Assembly: GCA_036389795.1 (NCBI GenBank)
Contig: DASVWD010000155.1
Coordinates: 1-42,393, forward strand
Source: Longimicrobium sp.
Lineage (GTDB): Bacteria; Gemmatimonadota; Gemmatimonadetes; Longimicrobiales; Longimicrobiaceae
Length of the DNA stretch: 42,393 nucleotides
Reading direction: 5' to 3'
Shown here: in pieces, positions 1-8,463 of the stretch
Position numbering within the stretch: the first letter of the stretch is position 1
How the letters are laid out: every line of letters starts with the position of its first letter
The notes under the pieces: generated by a model
The model's input: only the letters and a program-made list of their open reading frames with translations
Told to the model about the DNA's origin: nothing
Databases searched by the model: none
Program-made: the position numbers and the translations under genes

Positions 1-187
1 GACGCCGAGCCTCCTCCCGGTCACCCGTGGGGAAAGGGGCGTCGTGCTCCTGAGACACACCTCTCGCCCGACGGCCCTCTCCGACAGCGACCGCAAAGCC
101 GCACGGCGAATGTCCCGAGCTTCGTGAATAACCGAGGATGATACTTCGGGTCGGATCCGGGACCGTGACACGGGGCGTGCAGACGAC
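1..187. other. Intergenic sequence, no gene recognised
   Basis: This stretch lies downstream of the minus-strand histidine kinase and runs to the window edge. I see no convincing coding pattern, tRNA or strong terminator hairpin. A reading frame starting at 138 on the plus strand runs antisense through the kinase and is best read as a GC-rich shadow. Confidence 0.5.
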
Positions 188-1423
188 TCAGGACGCCCTC
201 TCGCCTGCCGAAGGCGTCGTCGGACCGGCCGGCAGCCGGAGCGTGAAGGTGCTCCCCACCCCCAGCTCGCTCTCCACGGACAGCTCCCCGCCGAGCTGCT
301 GCGCCAGTTTGCGGCTGACGCCGAGACCCAGCCCGGTGCCCTGCTGCCGTCGCGTCAGAGAGGGATCGACCTGCTCGAAGGGCTGGAAGACCGTCTCCAG
401 GTGCGCTGGAGCGATCCCGCTCCCGGTATCCCGCACCCGGAAGATCACCCCACCGTCGGGCGCGTGCGCCAGCAGGAGCGCGACTTCACCCCGGTCCGTG
501 AACTTGATCGCGTTACTCAGCAGATTGAGGAGGATCTGGTGGACCTTCCGGGCGTCGGTGTGGATCGTGACACGGTCCTCCGGCACGCTGGTCCGGAGCG
601 CCAGGCCCTTCTTGGCCGCGAGTGGCTCGACGAGCGCTGCCGCGGCCTGAGCGAGCTCGGTGGCGCTCACGAGCTCGATCCTGAACTCCTCCTTGCCCGC
701 TTCGATGCGAGCGTGGGCCAGGATGTCCTCGATGAGGCCGAGCAGGTGCCACGCGCTCTTGCGGATGCGCTCGACCTGTCGCTTCGAGACCTCCGTGAGC
801 GGGCCGGAAATCTCGTCGTAGAGCAGATCGCTGAACCCGATGATCGCAGTCAGCGGCGTACGCAGCTCGTGGCTCATGACGGCCAGGAACTCGCTCTTGC
901 CGAGGTTCGCCGCTTCGGCCTCGCGGCGGGCCCGGCCAAGCTCGATCACGAGGTCCCGCACCTCGCACTGGCGCGCGCGGGCCTGGAGCAGGGACGCCAT
1001 CAGGGAGATCAGAGCGGCGGCGCGGATGGGCCGCTCGAGGATGACGATGCTGCGGCCGGGCATGAGCTTCGCCAGATCGCGAAACCACGGCGCGGTGCGC
1101 TCCAGGTCGGCCACGAAGACGGTGACCGGCAGGTCGGACCAGTCGGGCTGGGCCTGGAGTGCCGCGGCGAACCTGCGGGCGTCGCCCTCGGCCGAGAGCG
1201 CCTCCGCGAGGAGCAGCGCGGCGCCGGCGCCACGGTCGATCTCGCTGCAGAGCTCCGCCATGGTCGCGCAAACCTCGCAGGCGAACCCCGCGCCGGTGAG
1301 GATGTCACGGACGAGCGGCGCGGTCCGCCCGATCGGCGCCAGGATCAGAACGCGTCTCTCCACCGCGTTGCGCTCCGTGGCCGCCGCGGCGGAGGGCTCG
1401 GTGGGATGTGCCTGCCCCGTCAC
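188..1423 (-). CDS. Sensor histidine kinase with N-terminal degenerate receiver domain
   Basis: A 411-residue protein. Residues ~24-150 have receiver-like alternation, but the expected phospho-acceptor Asp region reads LLLAEALS and the conserved Lys-Pro motif reads ERPI, so the receiver looks degenerate. The kinase core follows: H-box SHELRTPL with His ~185, N-box NLLSNAIKF ~300-308, G1 box DTGSGIA ~332-338 and G2 GTGLGL ~362-367. No membrane segment or signal peptide is visible, so it should be cytosolic and read its input through the N-terminal domain or a partner. The GTG start at 1423 overlaps the stop of the KaiC-like gene by 4 nt (GTGA), which implies translational coupling and a functional pair. 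It probably autophosphorylates on His and passes phosphate to a response regulator not present here. The kinase assignment is firm; signal and partner are unknown. Confidence 0.93.
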   Translation of the reverse strand: MTGQAHPTEPSAAAATERNAVERRVLILAPIGRTAPLVRDILTGAGFACEVCATMAELCSEIDRGAGAALLLAEALSAEGDARRFAAALQAQPDWSDLPVTVFVADLERTAPWFRDLAKLMPGRSIVILERPIRAAALISLMASLLQARARQCEVRDLVIELGRARREAEAANLGKSEFLAVMSHELRTPLTAIIGFSDLLYDEISGPLTEVSKRQVERIRKSAWHLLGLIEDILAHARIEAGKEEFRIELVSATELAQAAAALVEPLAAKKGLALRTSVPEDRVTIHTDARKVHQILLNLLSNAIKFTDRGEVALLLAHAPDGGVIFRVRDTGSGIAPAHLETVFQPFEQVDPSLTRRQQGTGLGLGVSRKLAQQLGGELSVESELGVGSTFTLRLPAGPTTPSAGERAS

Positions 1424-2964
1424 GACCGCCTGGCCGCGGTGTCCAGGACCGCGGGGTTCCCGGTGAGGAGACCCCGGAAGCCGCGGAGCGGCTCGCCGAC
1501 CTGGATGCCACCTCCGGTGATCAGGAGCTCGCGGATCATCTTCTCGTGATCGCCGTAGCGCTTCTTGAACACGGAGACCGCGCGCCGGATCTCGCCGTTG
1601 GCCTCGAAGTGGCGGAAGAGCAGCACCGCGTCCGCGAGGTAGCTCACGTCGATCGGGCCGGCCAGGGTGGAGCCGACGATCCCGTGCTGGGCGACCACCA
1701 GGATCGTGAGCACGCCCTGCCCGCTCAGGTAGTGGAGGAGGTCGTGCATCTGCGTGAGGAGCATCTGCTCGTCCGGCATCGCGCTGATATAGCCGGTGAG
1801 GCTGTCGATCGTGACCACGCGCACTCCGCGCTCCTGCACCTGCTGTCGCACGCGCTCGGCGAACTCGCCCGGCGAGAGCTCGGCGGTATTGATCGGGCGG
1901 ATCAGCATCATGCCCGAGTCGAGGTGGGAGCGGACCGGCATCCCGAGGCTCTCGGAACGGCGGATGAAGGTTTCGGGCCGCTCTTCGAAGAGGAAGGCTG
2001 CCGAGCGCTCGCCCCGCTCGGCAGCCGCACAGGCGTACAGGGTGGCGACCGAGCTCTTTCCCGCGCCGGAAGGGCCGACGAAGAGGCAGGAGGTCCCCTC
2101 GGCGAGCCCGCCGCCGACCAGGTTGTCGAGCATCTCCACGCCGCTTTCGAGCAGCTTCCCCTCGTGGGTGCTCTCCTCGCCCGGCAGCAGACGCGGGAAG
2201 ACGACGAACCCGCCCGGCTGGATGCGGCAGTCGTGCAGCCCCTCGCCGTAGCCCATCCCACGCATCTTCAGCACCCGGAGGCGTCGTTGCGCGTTGCCGA
2301 ACCGCGTCAACGTGTGCTCGAGGAGGATGACCCCGTGGGCGATGTGCTCCATCTCGCGCGTTCCGCGTGACTGCGGCTGCGTGTCGAGGAAGACCACCGT
2401 GGCGCCGGAGGTGGCGAACAGCTCCCTCAGGGCGAAGATCTGTTGCTGGAAGCGCGTGGGATCGTTGGCGAGGAGGCGGAGCTCCGCGATGGCGTCGAAC
2501 ACCACCCGCCCGGGACGAACGCGCTCGAACACTTCCAGGACCTCGCCCATGACTTCCGTGAGCTCGACGTCGCCCGTCGGGAAGAGGGCCTGATCCTCCA
2601 TGCGCCCCTGGGCGGTACCCGGCCCCTTGAGCTGATGGACGTGGAGTCCCTCCAGGGACCACCCGTGCGACGCGGCGGTGTCCTGGAGGTCTGCCTCGCG
2701 CTGCGTGAGCGTAATGAAGAGGCCGGTCTCGCCCAGATCACGGCCCGCGAGCAGGAACTGGAGGCCGAAGGTGGTCTTGCCGGTGCCGGGCTCGCCCTGG
2801 ACGAGGTAGATCTCCCGCTTCGGCAGGCCCCCTTCGAGGATTCGGTCCAGGCCATCCACGCCGGTGGGGATCTTCTGGGTCCGCCTCACCGCCGCATCGA
2901 CGCCGGCGTCTCCGGAACGATTCGAGCCTTCCACCATCTCGGCGGGTTCGCGGTCGCGATGCAT
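1420..2964 (-). CDS. KaiC-like double-domain RecA-fold ATPase
   Basis: A 514-residue protein, close to the ~519 of cyanobacterial KaiC, with two RecA-like domains. Walker A motifs are GEPGTGKT (~57-64) and GPSGAGKS (~297-304). In the second domain the catalytic acidic pair is LFEERPE (Glu 327-328); in the first the equivalent is TQRE, so one Glu is replaced by Arg. At the KaiC phosphosite (Ser431/Thr432 in Synechococcus) this protein reads DVSYLAD: Ser ~441 is kept and Thr is replaced by Tyr. I chose the ATG at 2964 because GGAG lies 7 nt upstream; ATG 2937 is an alternative with no clear ribosome site. The frame stays open further upstream but that part lacks family similarity. Such KaiC homologues occur widely in non-cyanobacteria and are thought to be signalling ATPases. 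A histidine kinase is coupled directly behind it. No kaiA or kaiB is visible. Confidence 0.92.
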   Translation of the reverse strand: MHRDREPAEMVEGSNRSGDAGVDAAVRRTQKIPTGVDGLDRILEGGLPKREIYLVQGEPGTGKTTFGLQFLLAGRDLGETGLFITLTQREADLQDTAASHGWSLEGLHVHQLKGPGTAQGRMEDQALFPTGDVELTEVMGEVLEVFERVRPGRVVFDAIAELRLLANDPTRFQQQIFALRELFATSGATVVFLDTQPQSRGTREMEHIAHGVILLEHTLTRFGNAQRRLRVLKMRGMGYGEGLHDCRIQPGGFVVFPRLLPGEESTHEGKLLESGVEMLDNLVGGGLAEGTSCLFVGPSGAGKSSVATLYACAAAERGERSAAFLFEERPETFIRRSESLGMPVRSHLDSGMMLIRPINTAELSPGEFAERVRQQVQERGVRVVTIDSLTGYISAMPDEQMLLTQMHDLLHYLSGQGVLTILVVAQHGIVGSTLAGPIDVSYLADAVLLFRHFEANGEIRRAVSVFKKRYGDHEKMIRELLITGGGIQVGEPLRGFRGLLTGNPAVLDTAARRS

Positions 2965-3197
2965 TCGCCTGCTCCAGGGGCTGAGCCACTGATACCGGTG
3001 TGTGGGTGCGTGCACGCGGGGCTGGAGAAAGTCCGGGTGGGCCCCACCCTTCGAACCTCGCCCCCCGAAAGATACGGGCCAGGCGATCTCCATTGCCGTG
3101 CCTCGTTGTTCCGGCCTCCGCCGCAGCCCCGGTGCAACGGGATCAGAGGCTGGAGGGGCCGCATACGGCGTCGGTACGTGCCGGTCACGATCCATAC

Positions 3198-3229
3198 GTG
3201 AGTGCGTGAGTGCGAAGCGCGAAAGTGCC
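3198..3229 (+). repeat. AGTGCG-type short tandem repeat
   Basis: Units of the form gtgagtgc, gtgagtgc, gaagcgc, gaaagtgc run in a row. They match the type of repeat found at 15390, 19616 (opposite orientation), 34656 and 36002. This is the only copy not placed at the end of a gene. Confidence 0.6.
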
Positions 3230-3514
3230 GGACATCGGCGCGGCGGCGGCTCTTGCGACTCCGGGCGGCGTTTCGCAGGGGCGGGGTATGCCTCGACCGG
3301 CGGACGCCGGCCCGTGTGCGGCAGGCGGCCTCTGCGCCCAGTGCTGCCCGTGCTCGGACTCGCAGACCCGCCCCCGCGAAACACATCGGGGTTGAGGGGG
3401 AGGGAGAGCGGGCGTGAAAGGTGAGGGTGGTTCGCTGATCGTTCGCTGTAGCGAGGGTGCTGCCGTCGGGGCGTGCGGAGGCCGGTGGAGCGCGATGTCC
3501 CCTGGGGTTCCTAC

Positions 3515-3543
3515 TTGACCCGGCGCGGGTTTTCGGCTACTCT
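3515..3543 (+). promoter_or_regulatory. Candidate sigma70-type promoter of the glycan locus
   Basis: TTGACC at 3515-3520, a 17-bp spacer, then TACTCT at 3538-3543. The -35 box matches the consensus at 5 of 6 positions, the -10 box less well. It would give a leader of ~115 nt before the GTG at 3668. This is a pattern match only. Confidence 0.4.
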
Positions 3544-3667
3544 CATACGCGTCGGTCCAGGGTTCGTCCCACCCCGAAGTCCTGCCGCCCCCCACAAGCT
3601 GGCCCACCGTCCGAGGAGCATCCGGCCTTCGCGCCGCCTTGCGTTCCTCCGCCGTACCCGAATTCAC

Positions 3668-5212
3668 GTGGCCGACCTCGCGATCGCCTTCCTGCTGTCC
3701 GCGCTCACGGCGCTGCTGGTGACCCCGGCGGTGGTCCGGTTCTCGGTCGCGCGCGGCGTCTACGGGCACGCGCGGGTGAAGGCGGGGGTGCAGCGCAGGC
3801 CGGTGCCGCGCCTGGGCGGGGTGGCGGTGTGCATCGCCATGTCGGCGGGGGTGCTGACGTCGGCGCCGCTGGCCGCGCCCGACCTGCAGCCGAGCCCCGA
3901 GTCGCTGCGCTTCTTCGGCGGGGTGCTGGTGGCGGGGTGGCTCCTCTTCGCCGCGGGGCTGGTGGACGACCTGCGCGACCTGCGCCCCGTCTACAAGCTG
4001 CTGGCGCAGTGCCTGGCCGCGCTGGCGGCGTGGGCGTTCGGCTTCCGCATCGAGCAGCTGAGCGTGGGCGGGGCGGCGGTGGAGCTGGGGCTCCTCTCGC
4101 TCCCGCTCACCCTGCTCTGGGTGGTGGGCGTCACCAACGCCTTCAACCTGATCGACGGGCTGGACGGCCTGGCCACGGGGATCGCGCTGGTGGCGCTCTC
4201 CACCACCTGCGCGGTCTCGGCCATCCTGGGCAACGCCGAGGTGGCCGTGGTCTGCGCGGCGCTGGCCGGGGCGCTACTGGGCTTCCTGCGCTACAACGTG
4301 CGCCCCGCGCGCATCTTCCTGGGCGACTCGGGGAGCCTGTTCGTGGGCTTCATGCTGGCGGTGCTCTCGGTGCACGGCTCCACCAAGAGCGCGGCGGCCG
4401 TGCTGGCCGTGGTCCCCGTCCTGGTCCTCGCCCTCCCGCTCCTCGACACGCTGCTGGCCATCCTGCGCCGCTGGCTGCGCGGGCGCCCGATCTTCGGGGC
4501 CGACGAGCGGCACCTGCACCACCGGCTGGTGGCGATCGGGCTCACCCACACGCGCGCCGTGGTGCTCCTCTTCCTGGTGGCGGCGGGGCTGGCGATGGTG
4601 GGCGTGGTGCTGGCCTTCGCGCCGCCCGGGATCGTGGCCGCCACGGCGGTGGCCGGGGCGGCGGCGTGCACGGCGCTGCTGATGTTTGGGATCAAGCGCC
4701 TGGGCTACCACGAGTTCGTGGAGGCGGGCGTGGTGGTGACCTCGGGGGTGGGGCGCGTGCGGCGCAGCATCCGCGACCAGATCCACGCCCGCGACGTGGC
4801 GCACGTGATCGCGCTGGCCGAGAGCGTGGAGGCCCTGCGCGCCATCCTGTCCGACAACGCCGAGGAGCTGGGCTTCGTGGACCTGGCCTTCTGCCGCGAG
4901 AGCTCGCCCGACGGCGGGCGCGACGGGCTTCCCGCCGCCCGGGCGGCGCGGGCCTGGAAGGTGGAGTTCCCCGTCCCCGGCCCCGGGGCGGACCCCTGGG
5001 TGCTGCGCGGCTGGTGCGACCCGGCGGACCCGGCCGCCACCCACGCGCCCGGCCGCACGCTGCACACCTTGGCCGGCGCGGTGGGCGCCTGGCTCGCCAG
5101 GGGTCTCGCCGGCGCGCCGGAGCCCTCCCCGGCCGAACCGGCGTCGGCCGAGCCGGCGCCCGCCGGGACGGTGCCCGCGGCGGCGGTGGCGTCGCTGCAG
5201 GGCGCGGCGTAG
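3668..5212 (+). CDS. WecA/TagO-type undecaprenyl-phosphate sugar-1-phosphate transferase
   Basis: A polytopic membrane enzyme of the MraY/WecA family that transfers a sugar-1-phosphate (GlcNAc-1-P or a related residue) from a UDP-sugar to undecaprenyl phosphate, the first membrane step of glycan assembly. Visible motifs are PRLGG near the N-terminus, VDDLRDL (Asp pair ~100-101), NAFNLIDGLDG (~157-167), FLGDSGS (~217-223) and the His motif ERHLHHRL (~280-287). About ten hydrophobic segments cover residues 1-350. Residues ~355-514 form a soluble extension not found in short WecA proteins; it ends in a Pro/Ala/Glu-rich tail. I chose GTG 3668 because the sequence from there begins with the first membrane helix; the frame extends upstream to 3473 without family-like sequence. 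It heads the locus, as initiating enzymes often do. The exact sugar cannot be read from sequence. Confidence 0.9.
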   Translation: MADLAIAFLLSALTALLVTPAVVRFSVARGVYGHARVKAGVQRRPVPRLGGVAVCIAMSAGVLTSAPLAAPDLQPSPESLRFFGGVLVAGWLLFAAGLVDDLRDLRPVYKLLAQCLAALAAWAFGFRIEQLSVGGAAVELGLLSLPLTLLWVVGVTNAFNLIDGLDGLATGIALVALSTTCAVSAILGNAEVAVVCAALAGALLGFLRYNVRPARIFLGDSGSLFVGFMLAVLSVHGSTKSAAAVLAVVPVLVLALPLLDTLLAILRRWLRGRPIFGADERHLHHRLVAIGLTHTRAVVLLFLVAAGLAMVGVVLAFAPPGIVAATAVAGAAACTALLMFGIKRLGYHEFVEAGVVVTSGVGRVRRSIRDQIHARDVAHVIALAESVEALRAILSDNAEELGFVDLAFCRESSPDGGRDGLPAARAARAWKVEFPVPGPGADPWVLRGWCDPADPAATHAPGRTLHTLAGAVGAWLARGLAGAPEPSPAEPASAEPAPAGTVPAAAVASLQGAA

Positions 5213-5242
5213 GCCCTCCGTCTCTCCCCACTCCCTAGCGCG

Positions 5243-6442
5243 GTGAAGGTCGCCTTCCTCTCGGCGTCGGGGCAGGCCGGCGGGGCCGAGCGCGTGCTGC
5301 TGGACCTGCTGGCGAGCCTGGGTGTCGCGGAGCCGGGGTGGGAGCGGCACCTGGTCTGCCCCGCCGAGGGGCCGCTCTCCCGCGCGGCCGCCGCGCTCGG
5401 CGCCCACGTCCACCTCCTGCCGTTCCCGCCCGCCCTGGCGCGCGCCGGTGACGCGGGCGGCGGACCGCGGCTCGCGCTGGCGGCGTCGCTCGCCGCGGCC
5501 GCGCCGGGGGCGCTCGGCTGGGCGCGCCGGCTGCGGCGCCTCCTCGGGCGGATCGGGCCGGACGTGGTCCACACCAACGGCTTCAAGGTGCACGTGCTGG
5601 GCGCGCTGGCGCTCCCCCGCGGGGCCCGGCTCGTCTGGCACGTGCACGACTACGTGGGCGGGCGCCGGGTGATGTCGTCGCTGATGCGCCGCCTGGCGGG
5701 CCGCTGCTCGGCGGCGCTCGCCGTCTCGGCCAGCGTGCGCGACGACCTGCGCGCGGCCTGCGGCGCCGGCCTGCGGGTGCACGTGGTGCGCAACGCCGTC
5801 GACCTGGCCCGCTTCGCGCCCGCCGGGCCGCGCCTGCCGCTGCACGAGCGGGCGGGGATGGCGCCGGAGCCGCCGGGGACGGTCGCGGTGGGCCTGGTGG
5901 CGACGCTGGGCGTCTGGAAGGGGCACGCGGTCTTCCTCGACGCGGTCTCGCGCCTCCCGCCGGAGCCGCCGGTGCGCGCCTACGTGGTGGGCGGGGCGAT
6001 CTACGGCACGGCGGGGAGCGAGGTGGACGTCGCAGCGCTGCGGCGGCGGGCGGCGGAGCTGGGGATCGCGGACCGCGTCGGCTTCACCGGCTTCGTGGAC
6101 GACCCGGCGGCGGCGATGCGCGCGCTGGACGCGGTCGTCCACGCCAGCACGCAGCCCGAGCCGTTCGGCCTGGTGATCGCGGAGGCGATGGCGTGCGCGC
6201 GGCCCGTCGTCGTCAGCGCGGCGGGGGGCGCGGCGGAGCTGGTGGACGACGGCCGCGATGCGCTGGCGGTGCCGCCGGGCGACGCGGCGGCGCTCGCCGG
6301 GGCGATCCGGCGCCTGGCGCAGGACGCGGGGCTGCGGGCGCGCCTGGGCGCGGCGGGGCGGGCGAAGGCGGAGCGGGAGTTCGACCGCGCGCGCCTGGCC
6401 GCCGAGGTGGCGCCCGTCTACCGCTCGCTGCCGGGGCGATGA
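5243..6442 (+). CDS. GT4-family glycosyltransferase
   Basis: A 399-residue GT-B fold enzyme. The N-terminal acceptor half starts MKVAFLSASGQAGGAERVLLDLL, with a glycine loop typical of GT4, and contains DVVHTNG and HVHDY. The donor half has LGVWKGHAVFLDAV and the EX7E motif EPFGLVIAE in the context PVVVSAAGGAAELV. It should be a cytosolic, membrane-associated retaining transferase using a nucleotide sugar to extend the lipid-linked oligosaccharide. GTG start at 5243, 30 bp after the WecA-like gene; its end overlaps the next gene by 4 nt (ATGA). Donor and acceptor sugars cannot be told. Confidence 0.92.
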   Translation: MKVAFLSASGQAGGAERVLLDLLASLGVAEPGWERHLVCPAEGPLSRAAAALGAHVHLLPFPPALARAGDAGGGPRLALAASLAAAAPGALGWARRLRRLLGRIGPDVVHTNGFKVHVLGALALPRGARLVWHVHDYVGGRRVMSSLMRRLAGRCSAALAVSASVRDDLRAACGAGLRVHVVRNAVDLARFAPAGPRLPLHERAGMAPEPPGTVAVGLVATLGVWKGHAVFLDAVSRLPPEPPVRAYVVGGAIYGTAGSEVDVAALRRRAAELGIADRVGFTGFVDDPAAAMRALDAVVHASTQPEPFGLVIAEAMACARPVVVSAAGGAAELVDDGRDALAVPPGDAAALAGAIRRLAQDAGLRARLGAAGRAKAEREFDRARLAAEVAPVYRSLPGR

Positions 6443-7563
6443 CGATGCGCGTGCTGCACGTCTACGCGGGGAACCTGTACGGCGGCGTGGAGGCGATGCT
6501 CGCCACCCTCGCGCGCCGCCGGGCCCTGGCGCCGGGGCTGGAGCCCCGCTTCGCGCTCTTCTTCGAGGGCCGCCTCGCGCGCGAGCTGCGCGAGGCCGGG
6601 ACGCCGCCCGAGATCCTGGGCGCCGCGCGGCTCAGCCGCCCGTGGACGGTGCTGCGCGCGCGCTACCGCCTCGCCCGGCTGCTGGAGCGGTCCCCGGTGG
6701 ACGTCGTCGTCTGCCACTCGACCTGGAGCCACGCCATCGCCGCCCGGCACGCGCGGCGGCGGGGGGTGCCCCTGGTCTTCTGGCTCCACGACGCCATCGG
6801 CGCGCCGACGCGGGTGGACCGCCTGGCGATGCGCGCGCCGCCGGACCTGGCGCTCTGCTGCAGCGGCTTCGCGCGGGACACGCTGCCGGCGCTCTTCCCG
6901 CACGCGCCCTCGGAGGTGGTGTACTACCCCGTCCCGCCGCCGCCCCCCGGCCTCGGCTCCGCCCGCGAGGAGGTCCGCCGGGAGCTGGGGACCGCGCCCG
7001 ACGAGGTCGTGGTGGTGCAGGCGAGCCGGATGGAGGAGTGGAAGGGCCACGCCACCCACCTGGAGGCGCTCGCCCGCCTGCGGGACCTCCCCTGGAGGTG
7101 CTGGATGGCGGGCGGCGCGCAGCGGCCGGCGGAAGCGGCGTACGCGGCCGGGCTGCGGGCGCTCGCCGGGCGGCTGGGGATCGCCGACCGGGTGGTGTTC
7201 GCCGGCCAGCGCGCCGACGTCCCCCGCCTGCTGGCCGCGGCCGACGTCCACTGCCAGCCGAACCACGGGCCGGAGCCGTTCGGGATCGCGTTCGTGGAGG
7301 CGCTGTACGCGGGCCTCCCGGTGGTGGCGGCCGACTCCGGCGGCGCGCGCGAGGTGGTCGACCCCTCCTGCGGCGTCCGGGTGCCGCCGCGCGACCCCCG
7401 GGCGCTCGCGGACGCGCTCGGGCGGCTGATCGCCGATCCCGGGCTGCGCGCCCGGCTCGGCGCCGCGGGCCCGGCGCGCGCGGCGGCGCTCTGCGGCCCC
7501 GCGCGGCAGATGGGGCGCCTGCACGCGATCCTGGCCGGCGTCGTGAAGGAGCGCGCCGCGTGA
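6439..7563 (+). CDS. GT4-family glycosyltransferase
   Basis: A 374-residue GT-B enzyme beginning MTMRVLHVYAGNLYGGVEAML, the usual N-terminal beta strand and glycine loop. The donor domain carries ASRMEEWKGHATHLEAL and the EX7E motif EPFGIAFVE followed by AGLPVVAADSGGAREVV. The ATG at 6439 overlaps the previous stop (ATGA) and the stop overlaps the GTG of the methyltransferase gene, so the three genes look translationally coupled. Role: one sugar-transfer step in repeat-unit assembly. Linkage and sugar are unknown. Confidence 0.92.
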   Translation: MTMRVLHVYAGNLYGGVEAMLATLARRRALAPGLEPRFALFFEGRLARELREAGTPPEILGAARLSRPWTVLRARYRLARLLERSPVDVVVCHSTWSHAIAARHARRRGVPLVFWLHDAIGAPTRVDRLAMRAPPDLALCCSGFARDTLPALFPHAPSEVVYYPVPPPPPGLGSAREEVRRELGTAPDEVVVVQASRMEEWKGHATHLEALARLRDLPWRCWMAGGAQRPAEAAYAAGLRALAGRLGIADRVVFAGQRADVPRLLAAADVHCQPNHGPEPFGIAFVEALYAGLPVVAADSGGAREVVDPSCGVRVPPRDPRALADALGRLIADPGLRARLGAAGPARAAALCGPARQMGRLHAILAGVVKERAA

Positions 7564-8234
7564 GACCGTCTTCCCCCAACGTCGAGGAGCGCGCCCGCCG
7601 CAGCCGGGGCACGAGCGGCGACGCCATCTACCGTCTGGTGGCCGAGGCCGTCTCCGCGCGGCACCCGGGGGGCGGGACGCTGGTGGACGTGGGGTGCGGG
7701 AGCGGCGGCCTCTGGCCGTACCTGCGCGGGCGCTTCGACCGCTACGTGGGGGTCGACGCGGTGCGCTACGACGGCTTCCCGGCCGAGGGCGAGCTGCGCC
7801 TGGCGGACCTGGACGCGGGCGAGGTCCCGCTGCCCGCGGGCTCGGCGGACGTGGTGGCGGCGGTGGAGACGATCGAGCACCTGGAGAACCCGCGGGCGTT
7901 CGTGCGCGCGCTGGCGCGCCTGGCCCGGCCGGGCGGGTGGGTGGCGGTCACCACGCCCAACCAGCTCTCGCTGCTGAGCCGCGCCACGCTGCTGCTGCGC
8001 GGCGAGCACAACGCCTTCCGCGACTCGAGCTACCCGGCGCACCTCACCGCGCTGCTGGAGGTGGACCTCAGGCGCATCGCGGCGGAGTGCGGGCTGGAGG
8101 AGGTGGCCGTCGCCTACACGCGCAACGGCCGGGTCCCCGGGACCGGGCGGCACTACCCGGGGTGGATCTCGCGCCTGTGGCCGCGGGGGCTCTCCGACAA
8201 CGTGCTGGTGATCGGGCGGAAGCCGGGCGGGTGA
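7560..8234 (+). CDS. Class I SAM-dependent methyltransferase
   Basis: A 224-residue protein with motif I LVDVGCGSGG, the acidic post-I strand YVGVDAVRYDG, and the motif IV region ADVVAAVETIEHLENP that marks the UbiE/Methyltransf_11-like group. PGGWVAVTTPNQ follows. GTG start at 7560 overlaps the preceding stop by 4 nt. It could O-methylate a sugar of the growing glycan, which would fit its place among glycosyltransferases, but the substrate is inference. A dispersed palindromic repeat fills the gap to the next gene. Confidence 0.88.
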   Translation: MRPSSPNVEERARRSRGTSGDAIYRLVAEAVSARHPGGGTLVDVGCGSGGLWPYLRGRFDRYVGVDAVRYDGFPAEGELRLADLDAGEVPLPAGSADVVAAVETIEHLENPRAFVRALARLARPGGWVAVTTPNQLSLLSRATLLLRGEHNAFRDSSYPAHLTALLEVDLRRIAAECGLEEVAVAYTRNGRVPGTGRHYPGWISRLWPRGLSDNVLVIGRKPGG

Positions 8235-8251
8235 GGGGTGGGGGTCGGGAA

Positions 8252-8424
8252 GGGCGGCTGAAGCCGCGGCAACAACGGCGAGAAGCCTGCCTTCGCAGGC
8301 TGGTTCGGCGCGGAGGCCGCCTTCGGGCGCCGGCGGGCAGGTGTCGGGCGCGAAGCGCGCGGGCGCAGCCCGCCAGTCCGCGAAGGCGGACTTCGTGTCG
8401 TCGTTGCAGCGAATTCATTCGCCC
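8252..8424 (+). repeat. Dispersed palindromic element, family A (copy 1)
   Basis: A ~173-bp element built from consecutive small hairpins. It opens with gcggc-tgaa-gccgc followed by GGCAACAAC, then AGCCTGCCTTCGCAGGCT, then a GCGCGGGCGCAGCCCGC block and AAGTCCGCGAAGGCGGACTT. It closes with GTTGCAGCGAATTCATTCGC. The ends CAAC and GTTG are inverted. Further copies lie at 15831-16033 (opposite orientation) and 18133-18348. No open frame of its own is convincing. Confidence 0.85.
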
Positions 8425-8463
8425 CTCCGGGCCTCGCCTCCACGAAGTGATTCTCGTGCCCTG

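Larger units (their letters stand above)
2965..3667. other. Divergent intergenic region between kaiC-like gene and glycan locus
   Basis: About 700 bp with no gene I can support. It contains a perfect palindrome GGGTGGG-C-CCCACCC at 3035-3049, which would fall in the leader of the KaiC-like transcript. It also holds a degenerate GTGAGTGCG-type repeat at 3198-3229 and a candidate plus-strand promoter at 3515-3543. Overlapping frames on both strands have no recognisable motif and extend known genes, so I treat them as noise. Confidence 0.5.

Noticed and set aside
2967-3384. N-terminal extension of the KaiC-like protein up to 3384
   Set aside because: The extension lacks family similarity and covers an AGTGCG repeat; ATG 2964 has a good ribosome site and gives the normal KaiC length.
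3473-3667. Longer WecA-like start at 3473
   Set aside because: The added residues are Arg/Pro-rich, overlap the candidate promoter at 3515-3543, and precede the first membrane helix that marks the family N-terminus.
8341-8463. Longer N-terminus for the FkbM methyltransferase starting at 8341
   Set aside because: The 41 extra residues are translated family-A repeat plus a short linker and do not resemble the family; ATG 8464 gives a normal protein.
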